The notes: generated by a model not told the origin, from the sequence alone. DNA of 64,000 bases from Streblospio benedicti (GCA_019095985.1 CM032659.1:9424936-9488935); one strand, 5' to 3'; shown: positions 48,389-58,538, numbered from the stretch's first letter. Translations and numbers: made by a program.

Positions 48389-48557
48389 CACTTTAGAACC
48401 TCTCTATCAAGACTACCCGAGGTCTGTCATGTAGTGGTGGTCTCAATAGATGTTCGTACTGATCTCTTTATGGAGGTTTGGGATAGTGACAAAATGTTTA
48501 TTAACATTATAGAAGTGATCTTTTTTATTGAGGTGGCCTTCGGTGAAGATTATACTG
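48389..48557 (-). mobile_element. MITE copy 23, upstream of kinase exon 2
   Basis: ACTTTAGAACCTCTC start, TTATACTG followed by TA at the end. It is the nearest copy upstream of exons 2-3 and is inverted relative to the nearest downstream copy at 50166. Confidence 0.8.
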
Positions 48558-49144
48558 TATAAGTATGTAAAATCACCTTTGTATAATGGGCACCCATCTG
48601 CAGTGCATAATTAGGCTTTTCCTGAAGGTGTCTACCTAAGACAGGTTGTGCTGTTAAATGTTAACATGACCGTCGATAATAAAAATAATGATTAATAATT
48701 TGTCTGTCTCTAAAACTTGGACGCGTGATTATTTGTAATAATGTTCTGTTTGATGTTCTAATTGAAATGGTTATAAACCTTCAAAATGGCTGCATTTTTT
48801 ATTACAATTATAATTGTAGGTTATGGTTTAATTTGGTACATTCAGATAAACTTTTGTTTTAGTTTTGGTGTCGCTGTTTGTAGGATGTCAATATGATAAG
48901 CCATGCAGTTCCCATGTGCATATTTTTACATTGAGTTTGATCATGCACAATATTTGGATTGGGCTTTTACAAAAGCTTGGCCCATCTCAAGAGGGATGTT
49001 CACAGTATTTTGGTGAAAATTATGATGAAAAAGTTATTTTTTCAGATGACATTATGTAAAATACCAATTGACATTAATCGCACCAAGAATCGAATGAAAG
49101 TTATGTTTGTGATACGTGTACTAAATTTGCCGTTTTCGTTCCAG

Positions 49145-49230
49145 CGGGCGATTTGGCAACGTGAAGCGATGCCGTCACCGAATCACAGGCAAAGAGTATG
49201 CGGCAAAGTTCCAGAGGAAACGCCGAATGG
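49145..49230 (+). CDS. STK17-like: DRAK/STK17-like kinase, exon 2
   Basis: Encodes residues 35-63 and the first base of codon 64. It completes the glycine-rich loop as GSGRFG and carries NVKRCRHRITGKEYAAKFQ, where Lys56 in AAKF is the ATP-anchoring lysine (VAIK position). It ends with RKRRM. The match to vertebrate STK17 (GKEFAAKF, RKRRKG) is close. The acceptor is CGTTTTCGTTCCAG. The main donor GTGAGT begins at 49231 (phase 1). A second donor in the same context begins at 49267, and using it would add 12 codons without a stop. The 29.9 kb intron before it is very long beside the short gap after it. Confidence 0.95.
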
Positions 49231-49266
49231 GTGAGTGTAAGGTTAAGTGTGACAGTCTCAGAATGG
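49231..49266 (+). CDS. STK17-like: Possible 12-codon alternative extension of exon 2
   Basis: The sequence around the exon 2 donor, GAATGGGTGAGTG, occurs again 36 nt downstream (49261-49273). Splicing at the second site keeps the frame and inserts GECKVKCDSLRM between RKRRM and GENCRD, that is, between strand beta-3 and helix C. The 36-nt spacing and absence of stops allow a functional isoform, but I see no direct evidence of use. Confidence 0.35.
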
Positions 49267-49308
49267 GTGAGTGGTTGTATGTAGACCATAGTGTGTTATA
49301 TCTTATCA

Positions 49309-49643
49309 TCAGATATCTGAAATGGCATTGCATAATGAGTAGCTTTAAATGAGACAAATGAGTTTGAAACAAACAATTAAATAATAATGTTGAAGGCAGA
49401 AACTACAAGGTGTGATATCACAATTGTATATGTAGGCTAGTGTTCGACCCTGTGATATCAATATTTACACCTGAGTCAATGAATTACACAATATCTCTTA
49501 CATCATGTGCTCTGCCCTACTCCAGGTGAGGACATAATATATCTGAAATAGCATTGCATAATGAGTAGCTTTAAATGAGAAAAAATGAGTTTGAGTATGT
49601 TAGTGTTAGACCCTGTTATATGGTGTCCTCTGCCCTCCTCCAG
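49309..49643 (+). repeat. Tandem duplication in intron 2 carrying a second 3' splice site
   Basis: The blocks at 49309-49370 and 49535-49596 (TCTGAAATxGCATTGCATAA..GAGTAGCTTTAAATGAGA) are copies. So are 49437-49525 and 49605-49643 (CTAGTGTTxGACCCTGT.. and CTCTGCCCTxCTCCAG). The first unit ends in a decoy acceptor followed by GTGAGGAC, a copy of the exon 3 start GCGAGAAC. The first unit has ~100 extra bases. Confidence 0.85.
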
Positions 49644-49770
49644 GCGAGAACTGCCGGGACACGATCATGCAGGAGATGGCGATGCTGGCGGTCGCCCGGC
49701 AACACGCCCACCTCGTGGCCCTCACCGACGCCTTCGAGACCACCACCGAGATGGTCATCGTCACAGAACT
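49644..49770 (+). CDS. STK17-like: DRAK/STK17-like kinase, exon 3
   Basis: Encodes residues 64-105 plus two bases of codon 106. It holds helix C with IMQEMAML, where Glu74 is the salt-bridge partner of Lys56, then strands beta-4 and beta-5 up to the hinge (ETTTEMVIVTE). It aligns well with vertebrate STK17 (CRxEIIHEIAVL, ETASEMILVLE). The acceptor is CTGCCCTCCTCCAG and the donor GTGAGT at 49771 (phase 2). The exon is much more GC-rich than its introns, as are the other kinase exons. A decoy acceptor with a truncated exon head lies 118 bases upstream. Confidence 0.96.
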
Positions 49771-50165
49771 GTGAGTTTATGCTTATTGAACCCATTTATA
49801 GCTAGATGCCCGCGCCATGCGTTAGCAGTTCGTCACTTACATTTATTCCATGGTAGCATTGAATTTGAGTTTCGTCAGTACGATGTTAAACTTTTACCCT
49901 ACCTGCCTAAACACCTGTTTGAAATGGAAGTGAAAGGATTTGTATATAAGAACCGTTTATGAGGATACAACCACAGCAAAACCTAAGTGACGACTTGCTA
50001 ACACATGTCGTAGTGCTAGCACAGGCATCTAGCATTTTTTGTTTGCTTTGCAATAGGGTGTAGTCAGGATGAAATATCTGATTTTTCTCTGCAAAAGGTT
50101 GGCATAATCGATCTCTATAGTCATTGATTGGTTTTGAAATGATTAAGGTTGAATTTCGTGTTTCT

Positions 50166-50303
50166 AAGTAGAACCTCCAAACAAGAACATCTCTGTAATA
50201 AGACAGTTTCTAGCTGTCCCAAACCTACTACATAAAGAGACCACCTCTATTGAGACTACTGAAGGTCAGTACCAAGGATACTCTTAATAGAAAAGTTCTT
50301 ATG
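50166..50303 (+). mobile_element. MITE copy 24
   Basis: AGTAGAACCTCCAAACAAG start, 3' end eroded. Confidence 0.75.
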
Positions 50304-50710
50304 TAATAGAATCCATATAGGACGTGCACACCAGGCATATTATGCAATACATACTATGTGTAAGAACAACATGTACTTCGGCCAAAAACTTGCCACTTTT
50401 TCTGTAAGTCATTGCTCATAAGATCCATAACGTAGCTGTATATGTCACAACAAGACTGCTCCTGTCCCACCTGTCATGATGCTCTATGCCTGACGTCTGT
50501 GATAACGATAATGGACAAAGTAATCGATCTGTCTGCGCACAATGGCCACTAAAAATAGTGTTTTCTCCTCATTACGGCCAGTGATTACCCAGCACATAGA
50601 GCACGTATATCTGATGGTGTGCAGACAGGTGCTGGCAGTTGGTGTAGCACAGATTGTCGCTGTCTTTGTACTGCCAGAAATATGGCAAGCATGCGCCGCC
50701 GTAAAATGTA

Positions 50711-51001
50711 CAGTAGAACCTCCAGTTAAGACCATCTCTATATGGAGACCACCTTTGCAATGGTATCGTTTTGTGTGGTCTCAGACATCCATACATGACC
50801 ATTTTGAACCTACATGAAGAGACTACCTCTATATATATATATATATAGAATATATAGAGACCACTTCTCTAATAGGGCGATTTCGCTTGGTTTCAAACAT
50901 CCATAAAAACCATTGTGAACTTATATACAGAGATCACCTGTCTATAGAAATCAATTTAGGCCATTTCCTTCATAAGCTAACTTAATCGCGAGGTTGCACT
51001 G
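50711..51001 (+). mobile_element. MITE copy 25, expanded, with a (TA)n tract
   Basis: 291 bp, CAGTAGAACCTCCAG to GAGGTTGCACTG, preceded by TA. A TA dinucleotide run at ~50831-50848 interrupts the internal AGAGACCAC array. Confidence 0.85.
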
Positions 51002-52062
51002 TGCTTTCTAGCTTGCACAAAAATCAAACTTGCACGTGTCAAGGGGTTAACTGTATTGGATGAATGTATGTTCGTTGTGTAAGAAGTTAACATGACATGG
51101 GGTTGTTGGAATTCTTAGTACTGCTATTAACCTGTGAAAAATGCGCTGATTGTGGAGATGGTTGAATCATGCAATAAAGTGTCTCAAAAACAATACTGCA
51201 AAACAAAACCAACAAAACAGTGACTAAAATCGGCGAAACTGGAATGAAAATTACTGTTTATTGATCATTAACGTCATTGTTAGTCGAACGAACCTCTCGA
51301 AAGTCGGAAATATACAGCAAGGCAATAGAGTCGTAACCGTTATTCTACTTGGAACTAGTCTGGATTGTCCAGCTATAATATGGTTAGCAGTGTTAGGGTC
51401 TGGGTGATCAAGACTAATCGGGAACACACTTATGGCATTAAGGTTTTGCAACAAAAAGGGTAAAATATGATGTTAAAGTGTAAGGTTTGACACATTGAAT
51501 AATAAGAGTGGTAACCTTTATTTTTACTGGCAACAGACTAATAGCATGGAGTTTTGTAACAAACCAGGTAAATTATGATGTTAAAGTGACTTGTGAACCA
51601 AGGTTCTTGAAAAACACGTGTGTAATCTAATAACCTACATTTCACTTGCAGTAGACTTCTTGTCTTTACGGCATCTATCAAGTTCATCTGTTAGTTCAAT
51701 ACAGAAGTTATGTGGGTTCCTGACTGTCTGATTATGGAAGGTTAGGGCAATTAAAATGAACTTATGGATTTGGTGTCTGTAGTTAGAGGTGATGACTGAT
51801 GAGGTGATGTTGATTTCGTTTTACCATAGTTTAGTAGTTTCTGTCATTTCTAGTTAACATTCACCTCAGCCATATTTCTGCTAGATTAAACAGATAAATA
51901 ATGCAAAAATTAACTCACAGATTAAGTAGTAATCCTGTTTTGAACACCATGCTGCAAGTCATAACATTTTGTTTGATCAAATTTATGGTGGTATAGGTTT
52001 CAAACTGAAAAAGTAAAATATGAAGTTGAAGATGAAAATGTAAATTTGCTTGCTCATCTCTG

Positions 52063-52286
52063 GAGTAGAACCTCCTATAAAGACAACCTCTATAAAGAGA
52101 CCACTCCTATAGTAAGACCATTTTCTGCAGTTCCAAACCTGCCTCAAGAAACTCGCTCTCTGCTGAGACACTCTTAGCCAGTGCCTGGATGATTTCGACA
52201 TTTTTCTGCAGGTCCAAACCTCCACAAAGAGACAACCTCTCTATCGAGACCATTGGCCGAATGGTCCTAATGGAGAGGTTGTACTG
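52063..52286 (+). mobile_element. MITE copy 26, with internal duplication
   Basis: 224 bp. TTTTCTGCAG..TCCAAACCT occurs twice, so part of the element was duplicated internally. Ends GAGAGGTTGTACTG followed by TA. Confidence 0.85.
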
Positions 52287-52854
52287 TATGTCGTGAAATC
52301 TCCTATTCCGTTCTATTACGTAACAGATTACTGCAAAACGAAGGCCATTAATTATGCTGTTTTTGTCTGCATATAATTGTTACGTCACCTGATGATTAGT
52401 GGCAATAATCAGCGTAATATAACGAGTGTCGGCTAACGAGGTGTCAGTGCGAGCAGGTGACAAGACCAGGTTATGGAGGCTTTATGGCAATGTTATTGAT
52501 AATGAATGAAATATAAAAGTGTGGAAATTTGTTATTTATAAATGTTAAATTGCTGATATCGTTATTTACTTTTTGATGAATGTATGACAAATTTAAGAAA
52601 GAAAGTAAGAGAAAATATGAAGAGGGTTCATTTTTACTCTTTCAGGGTATTGTATTTAACAAGGGACTTACAAAATGGATTAGTTTAGTCACATTTTTAA
52701 TTAGGATTCTGGTAATATAGTTCTGAAATTTGTAGTTCTGGCCACAGCGCATTCAAAGAATTGAAATATGAATATAGAACTAAAGTTGTACAAAGGGGTT
52801 GTTTGCTTAAGCATTTGATATTCATGGAATTTCATTTCTTGTGATAAAAATGCA

Positions 52855-53028
52855 CAGTAAAACCTCTATTAAGATGACAGATAGGCTCTTTTCAAGTTGT
52901 CTCAATAAAGAGGTGATCTCTTTAGAGAGGTTCGTGGTGGTCTCTTTCTGAAGGTATGGCATACAAGAAATAACATCATTTTAGAGATTGTCTCTTGATA
53001 GAATTGGTCTTAAGTAGAATTTCAACCG
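52855..53028 (-). mobile_element. MITE copy 27
   Basis: CAGTAAAACCTCTATTAAG start. The 3' end is degenerate (TTTCAACCG). Confidence 0.8.
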
Positions 53029-53258
53029 TACACAACATACTCTCCCATTGTGATTTTATCATATTATCGTCATTCTGTGAGGCAGTAAAATATGTCACAC
53101 CATAAACAGAAGGTTTTATATCGAGATCACGTTTCTGTCTGCTGCCGGAATCTCTGTTCTCATGAGAAATATGCCTGAGATTCGTGCTCCAAATATTAGG
53201 TTTCAGACCAACGTGGGATGTTAGAACATTCACTAGTTTTGCTGATTAATGAGGGTTA

Positions 53259-53416
53259 CAGTAAAACCTATAATTAAGAGAACTTCGTCAGAGAGACCAC
53301 CTCTGTAATAAGACCATTTTTTATGATCCTTAAGGAAACCAGCATGAACCTCCATAAAGAGATCACTTCTTTAATTGAGACGAGCCTTTGCGTGATTTTA
53401 ATGAGAGGTTCTACAG
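53259..53416 (+). mobile_element. MITE copy 28, TA-flanked
   Basis: 158 bp, CAGTAAAACC to GAGGTTCTACAG, with TA on both sides. Confidence 0.88.
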
Positions 53417-53746
53417 TAAAAATGTCTGATCACGATTTTGCGTATTTATTTGGTAAATTGGACTGATTCTTGTGGTATTTTCTGCAATAACTTTACTTTC
53501 ACATGCATAAATTGTAACTTCAGTAGGAACAGATCATCTCTAACTCCTGTAGTCACAGTTGAATTCATGGATAGCTCCAGGAAATATTATTTCACTACAT
53601 AATACCTTACAAATTACTCAAATTACTCGAAATTTCTCACATAATTAAGATCATTGTTGACTTTGTTCAAGCTCATTGTAAGCAACTGCAACTCTATTTC
53701 CTACATGCACAAATCTATGACAAATTGAAAGGATATATTACATTAA

Positions 53747-53868
53747 GTAGTCTCAATACGGAGGTGGTCTCATTTTGAAGGTTCAAAGGGATGTCGGTTT
53801 GGAAGTTTTTGTTTATGCATAGTAGATGGCTTTGTTATAAAGGTGGTCTTATTGAAGAGGTTCTACTC
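53747..53868 (-). mobile_element. MITE copy 29, partial
   Basis: Lacks the 5' terminus. Ends GAAGAGGTTCTACTC. Confidence 0.75.
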
Positions 53869-54744
53869 TAGGTCCCAAAGGCCCATGATTATAGTAATAA
53901 AGGCAGAGTGATGAGGTGATTGAAGCATTGATGGGAATGTGTGTGTCAGTGATGGTCACCAAGGGGGCAATGGCAGGGGTCATAGTGCGGGCTGTGAAAC
54001 AGGCAATTTACACCAGCAAGCACTGAGGGTGGTCAGTGGGTGGTCAGTTTTGTATCCTAGTGGACATTATCATTAGTCCCTCATTTACAGGTCGTGTGTA
54101 TGTCATTAAGAATAAAGAATGAAAGGTACCAATGTCTTTATGATTGGAAATTCTAATGCAACTAAATTCTGCAGTAGAGATGTGGTCTAATATCTAAGAG
54201 TTGAACTTGAGTTGAAGTCCATATACATATAATTCAGAAGAAAGAATTGCACATGAATACATTTGTAATATAAGTAATTTGCAGTCCATTTTACAATTAT
54301 GGCCTCATACTTAATTAAATGTATTTGTATTTGTTGTTTTTCTATGCTATTTTATTTTTGTATTCTTACAAACATCTAAGTTTAAAAATCTCCAAAAGCA
54401 ACTTTAATTGTTTTTTTAAAACTGTCTTTGACATCACATATGTCCTATCACTCTATACAAACAACTAAACCATGTGTGTCCACAGTTTAGAACAACAACA
54501 TTGGAAATCCCACCATTTGACAGTGAAGACCACTTCTTATATGATTGTAATCATGTACAATGTGGGAATCCTCTCGAGCCAAGGCTTAAGGGCCATCCAT
54601 AAGTCATTAAAATCAGATAAAATCATGATCCTAACAGATTAAGATACCATTCTGGAGTTATCAAGCTTTCACTTGTTCGAAATTCCATTGTTGTGTTTAT
54701 TTTATGACCTCATACGCTGTGGGTGATCTAGGATTATAACTATT

Positions 54745-54921
54745 CAGTAAAACCTCTCTATTAAGACTAACAAGGGGACTTGCCTCAAGTGGTCTCAGTA
54801 GAGAGATGGTCTTGTTATGGAGGTTCACGTTGGTTTTGAATGAATGTTTGGGATCGTGAAAAATGGTCTTATTTTAGAGGTGGTCTCTTCAAAAAGGCTT
54901 TCTTTAATGGAAGTTCTACCA
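54745..54921 (-). mobile_element. MITE copy 30, near full length
   Basis: 177 bp, CAGTAAAACCTCTCTATTAA to GGAAGTTCTACC. Follows the minus-orientation consensus throughout. Confidence 0.88.
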
Positions 54922-55369
54922 TATCAACTTTTGCTTAGTACAAATCCGATTGTTTTTCTTTATTTGCCAACCTTATATTAAATCTCTATGATCTCGGATC
55001 TCAATTATAATTCTCTTTGATCTTTTACGAGTTTTACATAACGTTCTGATTTTCATTTTACCCTAAATAGGATCATTTGCTTTGAATAATCTAAATACGT
55101 GCATAGTAATGAACAAAAAATGATGCCGGTTATAAAATGATTAATTCAAGAACTATTCTAAAACTTCAAGCATAATACTGTGCGTCCAAAACTTAAACAT
55201 TGTCCAAATAGTTTGTTTAAGTCTTCGATGAATAGTTAAGTATTTGGTTACGTTCACCAAACAAATATGAATGATCGGATATCAGCCCAAGAACGGGTTT
55301 AATTGCTGCGTATTTGGGTTGTGAGACCTGACAAATACAGGCTGTTTTCTTTTGCCACAATTTCAACAC

Positions 55370-55543
55370 AAGTGCAACCTTTCTATTGAGACCACCTTAG
55401 AGACTGCCCTCAAGTGGTCTATCTAGGGAGGCGGTCTCATTATGGAGGTTCATCGTCTATTTGTGAAATTGTGGGACTGTGAAACAGGGTCATGTTATAA
55501 AGGTTGTTTCTTTATAGAGGTGGTCTTAATTGGAGGTCTCCTA
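55370..55543 (-). mobile_element. MITE copy 31, flanked by longer direct repeats
   Basis: AGTGCAACCTTTCTATTGAG to TTGGAGGTCTCC. ATTTGGGTTGTGAG followed by TTTTCTTTTGC occurs on both sides (55313-55357 and 55546-55575). Confidence 0.8.
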
Positions 55544-56044
55544 TATTTGGGTTGTGAGTGTTATTTTCTTTTGCTTGTTTTAGTAAATACCAATTAAGGA
55601 GGAATGGGAGAAACTGGGACTATGTATGTCACCAATGATGAACTTTTTATGCAGACTTAATAATTATTCCCAGTCTACTTTTGAACAAAAAAACAAAACA
55701 ACATTGACAGTTTGACACATTATTCTTTGTGTTCACAAGAACTCCCTTGAAGTATTCAGTGCACTATGCTTTCCATCCTGGTACTCTACAAACTTAACCC
55801 CAAAATTGATACATACTAATGTACTAGAAGATTGCAAATTGTGGGTGGATGGGGGGGATATAAGCAAACGCCACCTGCACACAGTTTTTCTTGGGGGGTT
55901 TGTGGGCATGCGCCCTTTCATTTATGTGGCTGTTGGAGGGGGGGGGGGCGGTGAACTGTTGCATCACATTGTCGTTCCCCTAAGCCTCTCATGGTATGCT
56001 GGATGTTGAGCAAACATAACCATAAAGTTTATACTTAATGTTAT

Positions 56045-56120
56045 ACTAGTATACAGTATTATCATAACTTCTCTCTCTTCCAGTGCTGCTGGTAGCGAAC
56101 TAAAGTCCGTGTACTGCTAG
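56045..56120 (+). repeat. Decoy copy A of the exon 4 acceptor and exon head
   Basis: CTCTCTCTTCCAG (ending 56083) is followed by TGCTGCTGGTAGCGAACT, a diverged copy of the exon 4 start, which reaches a stop within a few codons. The upstream CAGTATTATC also matches the sequence before the true exon. Confidence 0.8.
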
Positions 56121-56192
56121 AGAATGAAGTATCATCCTACCGTCTTTCTCTCCAGTGCTGCTGGTGGGGAGCTGTTCCAAAACTTTAATAAA
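56121..56192 (+). repeat. Decoy copy B of the exon 4 acceptor and exon head
   Basis: AGTATCATCCTACCGTCTTT..CTCCAG (ending 56155) is followed by TGCTGCTGGTGGGGAGCTGT and TCCAA, coding LAAGGELFQ as in the true exon. It then runs into a MITE fragment and a stop. It is closer to the real exon than copy A. Confidence 0.85.
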
Positions 56193-56194
56193 GC

Positions 56195-56268
56195 TACCAA
56201 AATGAATCTCTGTATAGAGACCACCTTACATTGGTCCCAAAGGCGGTCCTAATAGAGAGGTTCTACTT
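56195..56268 (+). mobile_element. MITE copy 32, fragment between decoy B and exon 4
   Basis: Only the 3' half is present: AATCTCTGTATAGAGACCAC to AGAGAGGTTCTACT. It separates decoy B from the true acceptor. Confidence 0.8.
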
Positions 56269-56305
56269 TCTAGAATGTAGTATTATCCTACTGTCTCTCT
56301 TCCAG

Positions 56306-56444
56306 AGCTGCTGGAGGTGAGCTGTTCCAGTACCTGGTGCAGGAGGAGTCTGTGCCGGAAAGTCTCGTGGTGCGCTGGATGCGGCAGATCATCCATGGAC
56401 TCGTCTTCCTCCACGACCGCAACATCGTGCACCTCGATGTCAAG
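56306..56444 (+). CDS. STK17-like: DRAK/STK17-like kinase, exon 4 (last in window)
   Basis: Encodes residues 106-152. It starts at the hinge with LAAGGELFQYL, the AAGGE(I/L)F signature of DRAK kinases, then helices D and E (WMRQIIHGLVFLHDRN), and ends at IVHLDVK. HLD replaces the usual HRD, as is normal in DRAK kinases (HLDLKPQN). Asp150 is the predicted catalytic base and Lys152 the loop lysine. The acceptor is CTGTCTCTCTTCCAG and the donor GTAAAG at 56445 (phase 0). The next exon should begin PQNIL and carry the DFG motif; I did not find it before 64000. Two degenerate copies of this exon's start lie 150-222 bases upstream. Confidence 0.96.
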
Positions 56445-56478
56445 GTAAAGCACATGTGTTGATTATGAGAAAAATTGT

Positions 56479-56899
56479 ACTAACGTTCGAGAGCCAAAAT
56501 GTTTCTCTGTCTTTTCAAGAGGGCTTCATCAGGGCCAATGTACAGTGATTGTTGGACAAAATGAAAATGCTCAGATTACTTATTACTCTGTATGCCAGCA
56601 ACACAGGAAATCTCCTTGCATTTTCACGCGAAACGAGAACCCTTACGAACTCTCATATGGAGATTCAACATAGCGTCTTACTTAAACAAAACCTTATTTA
56701 AATGCAATATTTTAGTATTTTTAACACTGACCACAAAACCAGATATCACATATCAAAAAGCAGGTCGGGGACGGTAGTGTCTCGCTGGTACCCTCGACTT
56801 CAGTAAACTGTACGGTGGTTACGTTGCACAATGTGCACATTGGTCCTGATGAAGCCATCTTGAAAAGATGGAGAAACATTTTGGCTCTCAAACGTTAGT
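56479..56899. mobile_element. Inverted-terminus element with hammerhead-like motifs (Penelope-like)
   Basis: A ~65-nt segment at 56838-56899 on the plus strand recurs inverted at 56479-56544. The plus copy has CTGATGA (56846-56852), a 6-bp stem CCATCT/AGATGG, GAAA (56873-56876), then a short stem remnant and GTTAGT. This is the conserved order of a hammerhead ribozyme core. Hammerheads of this kind are known from Penelope-like retroelements, whose repeats may lie inverted. The ~300-base centre shows no recognisable reverse transcriptase, so this is a short, decayed fossil. Confidence 0.5.
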
Positions 56900-57414
56900 A
56901 AGATTCACCTCAAAATGAATAACAGTATGTAGAAAGAAATCCAATGAATCTATTGAATTCATAGCTCGTGAATGTAAGTTAAAATGTAAATGTACTTATT
57001 TACAGTCGCAGTCGGTGGCGTTTTTCAATCACCTTCTGTCTGGATTCTTTAATATGTGTGTTAAAACATATTATTACATCAGCAAGTTGTTAATTTTTTA
57101 CCTTATCAAGTGTGGCATAAAAACTGCATTGCAGAACCATGTGCAATGAGGTACAATTATTACGTTAAACTTGATCTGAAAATACTGCGAAAAGGATAGC
57201 TGAACGACAGATGTTATGTGTGTTTTAACACCATAAAATTGAATAATAAAACGTTCTATTTTGTTTTATTGATGTACAATTTGACAGAATTAAGGTAGTG
57301 GTGGAATAATTAAGGGCAAGAATCGCATAAACTGGCCAAATTTACTCTCTGGGAATCTTGGTGCAGATTAATGTCATTTTGAAGATAGTCTTGGCAAACC
57401 TTTTGAATCATGCC

Positions 57415-57538
57415 GAGAGGTGGTCCCTTTACGGAGATTCACGGTGGTCTTTTTATGAAGGTTTGGCCCCTCAAACATGGTCTTCTTATAGAGGTACTCT
57501 CTTTATAGAAGTTGTCTTTTAATTGGAGGTTCTACTGT
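57415..57538 (-). mobile_element. MITE copy 33, 5'-truncated
   Basis: Internal GGTGGTCTTTTTATGAAGG and an intact 3' end TTGGAGGTTCTACTG followed by TA. Confidence 0.8.
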
Positions 57539-57893
57539 ACATTTTCCAGCATCCATTCCGTATGTTTTGGATCTCAGCATGTATATATCAGGTAGATCAC
57601 ACAATCCTTTATACTCGACATAAATGAGAAATCTCGTGGTGCTCAAGTAATTTAAGAGGAATGACAAAAAATCGTCAATTTACGCTCAGCAAATCGCGGG
57701 GCACAGGTTGATTTCAGTGTTTACAAGACTATCTCAGTAAGAGGGGGAAACTTGATTTTACACTCAGTCAAATGTACGACAGATTGAGCTTTTTTGAGCA
57801 AACATTTTCTTATCCGTGATGACAACAGAACAGAAACACTTATGCCAAAATAAATCTTGCAAGATCTTGAGTTTTTGAAAGTACCAGTATATA

Positions 57894-58066
57894 CAGTAGA
57901 ACCTCTGTATTAAGGCTACCCTGGGACTGGGCGCAAATGGTCACAATAAAGATGTGCTCTCTATTCAGACTCATGGTGGTCACTTTAGTAAAGCTTGGGC
58001 TGATGAAAAATGTTCTTATTATAGAGGTGGTGTCTTATAGAGGTGGTTTGATTGGAGGTTCTAGAG
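57894..58066 (-). mobile_element. MITE copy 34, near full length
   Basis: 173 bp, CAGTAGAACCTCTGTATTAA to GGAGGTTCTAGAG, with TA before and after. Confidence 0.85.
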
Positions 58067-58429
58067 TAGATCAAAAGGCTATGAATATCTGAATTGTGAG
58101 TTTAAAAAGTTCAGTTGAACTGTTTTGTTGCGCTTCTGACAATTCTGTTTGTATTGGCGTAATTAAGAGGAAGAATGACAAAAAAAGGCGAATTTACGCT
58201 CAGCAAATTGTGGTTGCGCAGGTTAAGTTTGTTTTCACTCCTTGCTGGAAGGAACAAGATGTTAACAGCATGATCCAGAAACCTGCTGGGTGGAGTTCGG
58301 GTCACAGGGGGAGAGCTTGTTCAGTGCTTCTTGATGATAACAAGGTTTGCCCTAGATCATCCAAAAGTATTTGAGAAATGATCAATTCATGGACAAGTTT
58401 ACCAATGTTCTGGTGTAAAATGTAAAGTG

Positions 58430-58538
58430 GTTAGAACAAGACTACGAGCCTCCATGAGTAAACCACCTCTCTATAGAGACCACTTACGGCCAGTCACCCA
58501 GATGGTCTGAATGAAAACTTTGAGAAGGCTCTTCTATT
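58430..58538 (+). mobile_element. MITE copy 35, decayed
   Basis: Retains AAACCACCTCTCTATAGAGA and CAGTCACCCAGATGGTCT; both ends are poor. Confidence 0.65.

Larger units (their letters stand above)
19219..49144 (+). other. Kinase intron 1 (~29.9 kb)
   Basis: It is bounded by GTGTGT and CGTTTTCGTTCCAG. No other coding exon is recognised within it. It is filled with short inverted-repeat transposons in both orientations, several tRNA-derived repeats, a few hairpins and some GC-richer segments that may be regulatory. An unannotated small gene or an alternative exon cannot be excluded. Confidence 0.75.
49771..56305 (+). other. Kinase intron 3 (~6.5 kb)
   Basis: Bounded by GTGAGT and CTCTCTTCCAG. 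It holds many MITE copies and, at its 3' end, two extra copies of the exon 4 acceptor with exon head. No coding exon is recognised in between. Confidence 0.8.

Noticed and set aside
49575-49962. Open frames of 76 and 125 codons over kinase exon 3
   Set aside because: Alternative-frame shadows of the GC-rich exon 3.
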